From the NCBI GenBank assembly GCA_049965455.1, contig JBMFWH010000001.1:1-64000 (forward strand): DNA of 64,000 nucleotides, in the 5' to 3' direction. Numbering within the stretch: the first letter of the stretch is position 1; the number at the start of each line of letters is the position of its first letter. Position numbers and translations under genes: made by a program. This DNA is from JAVRLB01 sp049965455 (lineage in GTDB: Archaea > Thermoplasmatota > Thermoplasmata > Thermoplasmatales > ARK-15). The notes beneath the pieces were generated by a model. That model had not been told where the DNA came from and did no database searches. It worked only from the letters and a program-made list of their open reading frames with translations. Shown here one piece after another: positions 58,660-64,000 of the stretch.

Positions 58660-59513
58660 ACGATCCTAAATTTTATGATAAAGAAAAGCCTACATGGTGC
58701 CCAGGATGCGGGGATTATGGAGTTTTGATGGCATTGAAGAAGGCAGCGGCAGAGCTAAACCTCGACCCTGCAAACACGGTCGTGGTGACCGGTATCGGAT
58801 GCTCTGCTAAGCTTAGCAGCTATTTTTACAGTTACGGGCTTCACGGAATACATGGCCGCGCACTGGCTCTGGCTACAGGCGTGAAACTTGCAAATCCGCA
58901 ATTGACAGTAATAGCTGCAGGCGGTGATGGCGATGGCTATGCAATAGGCATGGAACATTTTATGCATACGGCCAAGAGAAACATAGACATCACGTATGTT
59001 ATCATGGATAACCAGATTTACGGGCTTACCAAGGGCCAATTCTCGCCAACGAGCAATGAAGGGTTTGTGACAAATACCTCCCCGTTCGGAAATATCGAAA
59101 CGCCTGTAAACGGACCTTTGCTAGCACTGGCAGCAGGTGCTACTTACATTGCGAGAGGCTTTGTTGGAGACATTAACCAGGTTGCAGAGCTGATCAAAGG
59201 TGGTATAGAGCACAGGGGATTTTCGCTGATAGATATATTCAGCCCTTGCGTTACGTGGAACAAGGTAAACACCTATGACTGGTACAAGGCAAACACCTAT
59301 GACCTGAGATCTGTGAACCATGATTTTAGAGATAAACAAAAAGCATTCGAAGTGCTATTAAACGAACAGAAGTTCCCGCTGGGATTGATATACAAGGAAG
59401 AGAACAAGAAAACATACGAATCACTGGCCCTAAAACATCCGGAAAAGCCAATGGCACTGCAAAAGCTCAAGGATCCGAAAGAATACGAATCACTATTAGA
59501 CGTATTCGTGTAA
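58656..59513 (+). CDS. 2-oxoacid:ferredoxin oxidoreductase, beta subunit
   Basis: A 285-residue thiamine-diphosphate subunit: 'TWCPGCGDYGVLMAL' and 'GIGCSAKLSSYF' supply Fe-S Cys residues, and 'GGDGDGYAIGMEHFMHTAKRNIDITYVIMDNQIYGLTKGQFSPTS' is the ThDP/Mg motif. It overlaps the alpha subunit by 4 bases and its end overlaps the convergent etfB by 18 bases. Substrate range (2-oxoglutarate, pyruvate or branched 2-oxoacids) is not resolved. Confidence 0.95.
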   Translation: MNDPKFYDKEKPTWCPGCGDYGVLMALKKAAAELNLDPANTVVVTGIGCSAKLSSYFYSYGLHGIHGRALALATGVKLANPQLTVIAAGGDGDGYAIGMEHFMHTAKRNIDITYVIMDNQIYGLTKGQFSPTSNEGFVTNTSPFGNIETPVNGPLLALAAGATYIARGFVGDINQVAELIKGGIEHRGFSLIDIFSPCVTWNKVNTYDWYKANTYDLRSVNHDFRDKQKAFEVLLNEQKFPLGLIYKEENKKTYESLALKHPEKPMALQKLKDPKEYESLLDVFV

Positions 59514-60293
59514 TTTTACTTTTTTATATATTTCCACTATTTTTTTAGCCTGTTCTTCCACAGTGCCCTCTATATACTCTTTTTTTCGGGCTGGAGGCAC
59601 GGTCTCTGTAAGCTTTGCAACGGTTGTATAAGAGCCGTTCAGCCCCGTCTCATCATCTTTCAGGCCCAGGTCCTTGGCGGTCCATACAGTCACCTTGAAA
59701 TCTTTGTCAGCCCATCTTTTTCTTTTAAAGTCCGGGAAACGGGGCTGATTCACGCCCAGCTCTATGCTCAGTAGCGCTGGAAGCGTGGATTCTAATATCT
59801 CATGCCCCCCTTTTATTGTGCGTTTTGCCCTAACGTACGTATCGGATACGTCAAGGCTTGACACAAATGTGATCTGCGGAATATCCAAAAATTCAGCCAT
59901 CTGTGCTGGAACCTGAGAAGTACCGCCATCAGAAGACTCTTCGCCGCATAGCACGAGGTCATATGTGCCAATATTCTTAATGGCATGTGCCAGTACCAGT
60001 GCTGTCGCATAAGAGTCTGCGCCGGCAAAAGCACGATCAGAGAGCAATACGGCATCATCTGCACCCATCGCAATGCTCAGCTTTAAGTGTGTTTCGAAAA
60101 ATGGTGGGCCCATAGATATGATAGTCACTTTCCCGCCCATCTTAGCACGAACTTGCAATGCGTATTCTAGCGCATTTTTGTCAGCCTCGTTGATCTGGTT
60201 TTCTGCATGAGCTCTGTTGATGGTTTTCGTAACAGGATCAAAAGATATGTCTTCTGTTTTTGGCACTATTTTCATTGCTACTATAATATTCAT
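59496..60293 (-). CDS. etfB: Electron-transfer flavoprotein, beta subunit (FixA/EtfB)
   Basis: A 265-residue flavoprotein subunit: 'IVAMKIVPKTEDISFDP', 'NEADKNALEYALQVRAKMGGKVTIISMGPP', 'AMGADDAVLLSDRAFAGADSYATALVLAHAI' and 'LVLCGEESSDGGTSQVPAQMAEFLDIPQITFVSSL' fit EtfB. It is last in the four-gene Hdr-ETF operon, overlapping etfA by 4 bases. Confidence 0.94.
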   Translation of the reverse strand: MNIIVAMKIVPKTEDISFDPVTKTINRAHAENQINEADKNALEYALQVRAKMGGKVTIISMGPPFFETHLKLSIAMGADDAVLLSDRAFAGADSYATALVLAHAIKNIGTYDLVLCGEESSDGGTSQVPAQMAEFLDIPQITFVSSLDVSDTYVRAKRTIKGGHEILESTLPALLSIELGVNQPRFPDFKRKRWADKDFKVTVWTAKDLGLKDDETGLNGSYTTVAKLTETVPPARKKEYIEGTVEEQAKKIVEIYKKVKLHEYV

Positions 60294-61261
60294 TGTCCGT
60301 TCATCTCCTTAATCAGTGCTGGCAGCAATTTCATTGCGTCAGCAACCACGCAGTAATCTGCATAATTGAAAATATTAGAGTTTCGGTCATTGTCAACCGC
60401 GATCACGATCTTGCAGTTTGCAATTCCGGACACAAAATGCTCAGCGCCGCTTACTCCCAGCACCAGCGCGAGCCTAGCTTTCAATGATATGCCCGTAGAG
60501 CCAATCTGTATGTCTCTCGGAGCAAGTCCTCTATCTGCCAGAGGCCTTGTAACACCTATTTCAGTTTTCGCAGCCTTTGCAAATGCGGTTGCAAGAGCCA
60601 TGTTAGAAGCCACACCATTTCCAGCAACAGTGACAAACTCGGATCTTGAGATGTCTACAAACTCTTTTTTAACTTGTTCGATCACTCTTACCCTGCTCAC
60701 AAAATTAGTGAGGTCTGGCTCGATAACTTCAATCTTTCCAGACCTGGTCTCGTCCATGCTCTTCTCAAATATTCCAGGTCTCACAGTAGACATCTGCGGC
60801 CTGTTCTTTGTGCATACAATCTCTGCTATGACTTTACTGCCATAGCCGGGCACTCCTGCATACAGCGTCAAGTTCTCGTCAATGTCTAGGGATATGGCGT
60901 TGGCAGTCAACCCTGTTTTCAATCTTGCCGCAATACGCGCTGCAAGGTCCCTGCCATTATATGTGCCACCGAGCAAGAATATGTTCGGTTCTCGTATCCT
61001 GACCAGATCTGTTATGCACTTTGTGTAATAGTCAGTACTGTATTTTTCAAATGCCGGGCTTTTTAAAAATATGACTTCATCCGCACCGTACTTTATCGCA
61101 ATTTCTCCAAGATTGCCAGGATCAGTACCCAGAATCAGTCCCACTACTTTCTCATTCACTTTTTTTGCGAGTGTTTTGGCTCTTGAAAGAATTTCCAATG
61201 ACACATCCTCAAACTCTTTATTTTCATGCTCCAGATAAACCCAGATACCTCTCGAGTTCAT
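60290..61261 (-). CDS. etfA: Electron-transfer flavoprotein, alpha subunit (FixB/EtfA)
   Basis: A 323-residue subunit with the C-terminal FAD domain: 'GVTRPLADRGLAPRDIQIGSTGISLKARLALVLGVSGAEHFVSGIANCKIVIAVDNDRNSNIFNYADYCVVAD'. The N-terminal part has 'LGTDPGNLGEIAIKYGADEVIFL' and 'IFLLGGTYNGRDLAARIAARL'. ETFs take electrons from acyl-CoA or other dehydrogenases. It overlaps both neighbours by 4 bases. Whether it is a bifurcating form cannot be told by eye. Confidence 0.94.
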   Translation of the reverse strand: MNSRGIWVYLEHENKEFEDVSLEILSRAKTLAKKVNEKVVGLILGTDPGNLGEIAIKYGADEVIFLKSPAFEKYSTDYYTKCITDLVRIREPNIFLLGGTYNGRDLAARIAARLKTGLTANAISLDIDENLTLYAGVPGYGSKVIAEIVCTKNRPQMSTVRPGIFEKSMDETRSGKIEVIEPDLTNFVSRVRVIEQVKKEFVDISRSEFVTVAGNGVASNMALATAFAKAAKTEIGVTRPLADRGLAPRDIQIGSTGISLKARLALVLGVSGAEHFVSGIANCKIVIAVDNDRNSNIFNYADYCVVADAMKLLPALIKEMNGQ

Positions 61262-62388
61262 AATATCACATCTCTCAATATCTCTGCCAGATCCTTCACC
61301 TCTATGCCCAAGGACCGGGTCTTTGAACTGTCATGCAGGTTCATGTTGCAGTATGGGCATGCAGTGACCAGAATCTCAGCGCCAGTCTGCTTTGCCTCGT
61401 CAGTCCTGACGTCAGCAAGCCTCTTTCCATGAAACTCCAAAAACATCCTGTTTCCGCCACCGCCACAGCAAATGCTCTCTTCTTTCGCGTTTTTCATCTC
61501 TTTCAGTTCTAATCCATGAATATTCTGCAGCATCTCTCTAGGCCCATCGTTAAAATGGTCGGTTCTGCTCAGTATGCAGGGGTCATGATACGTGACTTTC
61601 AGATCCTTCGAATTTTTAAAGTCGATCACTCCCTCCATGTAAAGCTGGTAAAAATACTCTGCATAATGCATCACTTTCACGTCAAGCCCAAACTTTGTGT
61701 ACACTTCCTTGAACGTGTTGGAACAGTGTGGAGAAACGGTAACAATCACTTTTGCATTCGTGTTTTTAAAATCGTTGATGTTCTTTGTTGCTAGCTCTTC
61801 CATATAGTCCCATTCTCCCGCGTTTCTTAGAGGCTCGCCACAACAAAGCTCTTCATTGCCCAGTATTCCAAAATCTATGTTTTTGGCTTTTAGAATCTCT
61901 GCAATAGCTTTGGTCACACTGTGTATTCTTTTGTCATACGCTGCTTCGCAGCCCACATATAAAAGAACATCCACACCTTTCTTCGCATCCTTAATCTGCA
62001 TGCCTTCTGCCCATTTTGCCCTCTCTGATTTCTTTCCGCCCCAAGGATTGCCGTTTTCATAAATGTCCCACACCACCTTCTCTATCTTTTCAGGTACTTT
62101 ATGCTCTTCAAACGCCAGCTTTCTGAGCCCTAACAGCACATTCACAATTTTTACGTCTCTCGGGCATGTGGTTTCACAGAGCTTGCAAGTGGCACAGCTC
62201 CATAAGTTGTCAGTGTAGTCAATGCCGATCTGCGCAGAACGAACCAGTTTCCGGACGTTCAGCAGATCATCAGATACTGCCCCGATCGGGCATCTGGCAG
62301 TGCATACTCCACACTGATAGCATATGTTTCCAACGTTTTCTGTAAGCTCATTTACATGCTCCCAGCGGCTATCATCTATATTAATCAT
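61258..62388 (-). CDS. CCG-domain iron-sulfur oxidoreductase (HdrB/HdrD or GlpC-like)
   Basis: A 376-residue protein. Two 4Fe-4S sites lie in the first ~90 residues ('CYQCGVCTARCP' from Cys 23, and 'CATCKLCETTCP'), followed by two CCG domains ('ELCCGEPLRNAG' and 'SICCGGGGNRMFLEFHG', with 'YVGCEAAYD' and 'YHDPCILSRTDHFN'). Such proteins reduce disulfides or pass electrons to quinones. Placed between an HdrA-like protein and ETF, it probably links the two electron pools. It overlaps both neighbours by 4 bases. Confidence 0.92.
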   Translation of the reverse strand: MINIDDSRWEHVNELTENVGNICYQCGVCTARCPIGAVSDDLLNVRKLVRSAQIGIDYTDNLWSCATCKLCETTCPRDVKIVNVLLGLRKLAFEEHKVPEKIEKVVWDIYENGNPWGGKKSERAKWAEGMQIKDAKKGVDVLLYVGCEAAYDKRIHSVTKAIAEILKAKNIDFGILGNEELCCGEPLRNAGEWDYMEELATKNINDFKNTNAKVIVTVSPHCSNTFKEVYTKFGLDVKVMHYAEYFYQLYMEGVIDFKNSKDLKVTYHDPCILSRTDHFNDGPREMLQNIHGLELKEMKNAKEESICCGGGGNRMFLEFHGKRLADVRTDEAKQTGAEILVTACPYCNMNLHDSSKTRSLGIEVKDLAEILRDVIL

Positions 62389-64000
62389 GATTTCACCCCC
62401 TTCAGCTTTGCTGGTGTTTCATGAATTTCGTCTTTAGAAAGCTCTTTTATAAGCTTGTCCATCTCCCTAATCTTGTACGCAAACCTGTTTCCCTCAGCAG
62501 CACTGACCCACCAAAGCTGCAGCCGGTCTGGATTAATGTTTCTGTTCTGCAAAAACTTGCGCCATCGTTCAACCCTCTTCTCTGTATCCACGTTCGCATT
62601 GATGTAATGGCAATCATTGATGTGGCATCCTGTAACCAACACTGCAGCCACACCACGCTCAAAAGCGCGCATTACTAGCTTTTGTGAAATCCTGCTTGAA
62701 CACATGGTTCTTATCACTCTCGCGCTGGAAGGATACTGGATCTTTGAGATTCCAGCCTGGTCTGCGCCTGCATATGAACACCAGTTACATGCAAACACTA
62801 CCAGTTTCTCGTCCGCATTAGTCTCCGTTGCAGCATCCACCTGCGTCAGAATCTCGGCATCCGTGAAGTTGGGCATGGATATCGCGTTTGTTGGGCATTC
62901 TGCTATACAGTCTCCACAGCCCATACACATTGCCGGCACAATCTCTACATGCTTTTTCAACTCTCCCTTGATCGCCCCGTACGGGCAGACAGTAGTGCAT
63001 TTCATGCATTTTATGCACTTGTCCTGATCAATGTACGCAATAAGCGGCTCTTTCGTGATCTTATCCTTGAATAGTATCTTTGAGGCTTTGGCTGCAGTTG
63101 CCAGACCTTGCATCATTGACTCTTTTGCATCTTTTGGCCCCTGCGCAGTGCCTGCCAGGAACACACCAGAAACCGCAGCTTCTACAGGCCCCAGTTTAGG
63201 GTGCAGTTCTAACAGAAATCCTTCTTGATCCTTCGATAGTTTTAGCTGATTTATTATTTCGTTATCTTTCGGCACCAATCCTATATTCAGGACCAGCAGA
63301 TCAGTAGGTATGTTGAGAGTTTCGCCAGTAAGCTCATCAGGTATCGTCACCGCACCATTTTCAAACTTTACTACCTCTTCCGGTACCTTCTCCTGGTCAT
63401 ATTGGAAAAACTGCACTCCCTCATCGCTCGCTTTTTTGTACAGTTCTTCCGCAAACCTTGCATATGCCCTAATATCTTTGTAAAGAACCCTCACTTTTTT
63501 GCCCTTCTCTCGCAATCTGATAGCCTGATTAAGCATTGTGGAACAGCAAAATCGAGAACAGCCACGATCCTTGGTCCTGGACCCTACGCATGATACAATC
63601 GTGATTTTATCCTCCTTTATGTCATTTATCCTCTTCTCCAGTTCCATAGAGGTCATGATGTTTCCAGGGCTGAACTCTTTCGGTTCGTAAGGATCCGCAC
63701 CAGTAGCCATCACTATAGCTCCACTGCTTATGTTCCCCCCATCTGATAACTGGATATTGAAATTGCCAACAAACCCGGTCACCGTTTTAACGGTGGTCGA
63801 TAAATGTATCTTTGCACCAGACTGCTCAAGCTCTTTTATTTTCATGTCCAAAAGCTCTTTTGCATCCTGTCCCATCGGCGCAAGATCACTTAGGTTATTT
63901 AACAACCCACCTAACTTATCCTCTTTCTCAATTAAATGTGTGCTAATTCCCATCTTTTCCAGTGCTGTCGCAGCAGTTATGCCCGCGATGCCACCACCCA
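62385..64000 (-). CDS. hdrA: HdrA-like flavin/Fe-S protein fused to MvhD domain (5' end outside window)
   Basis: The frame runs off the right edge; the first visible residues 'GGGIAGITAATALEKMG' are a dinucleotide-binding FAD motif, so the true start is just outside. Further on are 'CVGSRTKDRGCSRFCC', 'GVFLAGTAQGPKDAKESM', two ferredoxin-type clusters ('CIKCMKCTTVCPYGA', 'CMGCGDCIAECPTNA') and a C-terminal MvhD/FlpD region ('FACNWCSYAGADQAG', 'IRTMCSSRI', 'VTGCHINDCHY'). HdrA proteins bifurcate or confurcate electrons at FAD. It begins the Hdr-ETF operon. Confidence 0.93.
   Translation of the reverse strand, partial: GGGIAGITAATALEKMGISTHLIEKEDKLGGLLNNLSDLAPMGQDAKELLDMKIKELEQSGAKIHLSTTVKTVTGFVGNFNIQLSDGGNISSGAIVMATGADPYEPKEFSPGNIMTSMELEKRINDIKEDKITIVSCVGSRTKDRGCSRFCCSTMLNQAIRLREKGKKVRVLYKDIRAYARFAEELYKKASDEGVQFFQYDQEKVPEEVVKFENGAVTIPDELTGETLNIPTDLLVLNIGLVPKDNEIINQLKLSKDQEGFLLELHPKLGPVEAAVSGVFLAGTAQGPKDAKESMMQGLATAAKASKILFKDKITKEPLIAYIDQDKCIKCMKCTTVCPYGAIKGELKKHVEIVPAMCMGCGDCIAECPTNAISMPNFTDAEILTQVDAATETNADEKLVVFACNWCSYAGADQAGISKIQYPSSARVIRTMCSSRISQKLVMRAFERGVAAVLVTGCHINDCHYINANVDTEKRVERWRKFLQNRNINPDRLQLWWVSAAEGNRFAYKIREMDKLIKELSKDEIHETPAKLKGVKS

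Noticed and set aside
1..64000. tRNA and rRNA genes
   Set aside because: I scanned the intergenic gaps for acceptor-stem and T-arm patterns and found none; introns in a tRNA gene could hide one.

Overview
The window reads as chromosomal DNA from an AT-rich archaeon, most likely a Thermoplasmatota (Thermoplasmatales-like) lineage. Archaeal signs are the S13-S4-S11-Rpo3 and L7Ae-S28e-L24e gene clusters, Trm1, a tricorn-cofactor-type M1 aminopeptidase, archaeal CobY and CobT, DUF2070 and DUF2250 proteins, a MptD-type aldolase, TATA boxes about 25 nt ahead of leaderless starts, and many ATGA overlaps inside operons. The order-level placement is an inference. Rubrerythrin, rubredoxin, peroxiredoxin, an FprA-type flavodiiron protein, class III ribonucleotide reductase, an aldehyde:ferredoxin oxidoreductase and a 2-oxoacid:ferredoxin oxidoreductase point to an anaerobic or microaerobic heterotroph.

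Layout. 1-5 kb: glycosyltransferase, UbiD-family decarboxylase, a bacterial-type TGT, GNAT and thioesterase. 5-13.3 kb: an eight-gene minus-strand operon for late cobamide synthesis or salvage (cobS, cobY, cbiB, cobD-like, cbiP) that runs on into two transporters and a DUF2250 regulator, with cobT divergent. 13.3-15.4 kb: Nnr, then a gene-free stretch of decayed mobile DNA. 15.4-18.3 kb: an AT-rich cassette of a small secreted Trp/Tyr-rich protein, a membrane protein, an ABC ATPase and a permease, resembling a peptide-toxin/immunity/export locus. 18.5-21.6 kb: M1 aminopeptidase and a metallo-hydrolase. 21.6-25.5 kb: an ECF importer whose two ATPase domains are fused to a phosphoribosyltransferase. 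25.5-26 kb: two MITE-like elements inserted side by side at one target. 26-31 kb: endonuclease IV, flavodiiron protein, DUF488 and a uracil-DNA-glycosylase-like gene between direct repeats of the flavodiiron 3' end, and a flavoprotein disulfide reductase. 31-38.5 kb: Hsp20, UbiB kinase, MptD, NTPase, Trm1, a membrane Cas4-like nuclease, a sugar nucleotidyltransferase and ribosomal genes with Ndk, carrying two nearly identical 155-bp MITEs. 38.5-42.3 kb: LysRS (class II), Rpo3, S11, S4, S13. 42.4-52.5 kb: CbiZ, NrdD/NrdG, MtnA, a MobA-like protein, DUF2070, B12-dependent NrdJ with an upstream array of nine-base repeats, and a nucleotidyltransferase. 52.5-64 kb: AOR, aminotransferase, the Rbr-Prx-Rd-OFOR operon, and convergent to it an HdrA/MvhD-CCG-EtfA-EtfB operon that leaves the window.

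Together the genes suggest amino-acid or peptide fermentation feeding ferredoxin and ETF pools, cobamide salvage serving NrdJ, and oxygen or peroxide reduction through rubredoxin. The less ordinary items are the ECF-phosphoribosyltransferase fusion, the secreted-protein/ABC cassette, the Hdr-ETF operon, the membrane Cas4-like nuclease, and three families of short non-autonomous elements with readable target-site duplications. I found no tRNA, rRNA, CRISPR array or cobalamin riboswitch.
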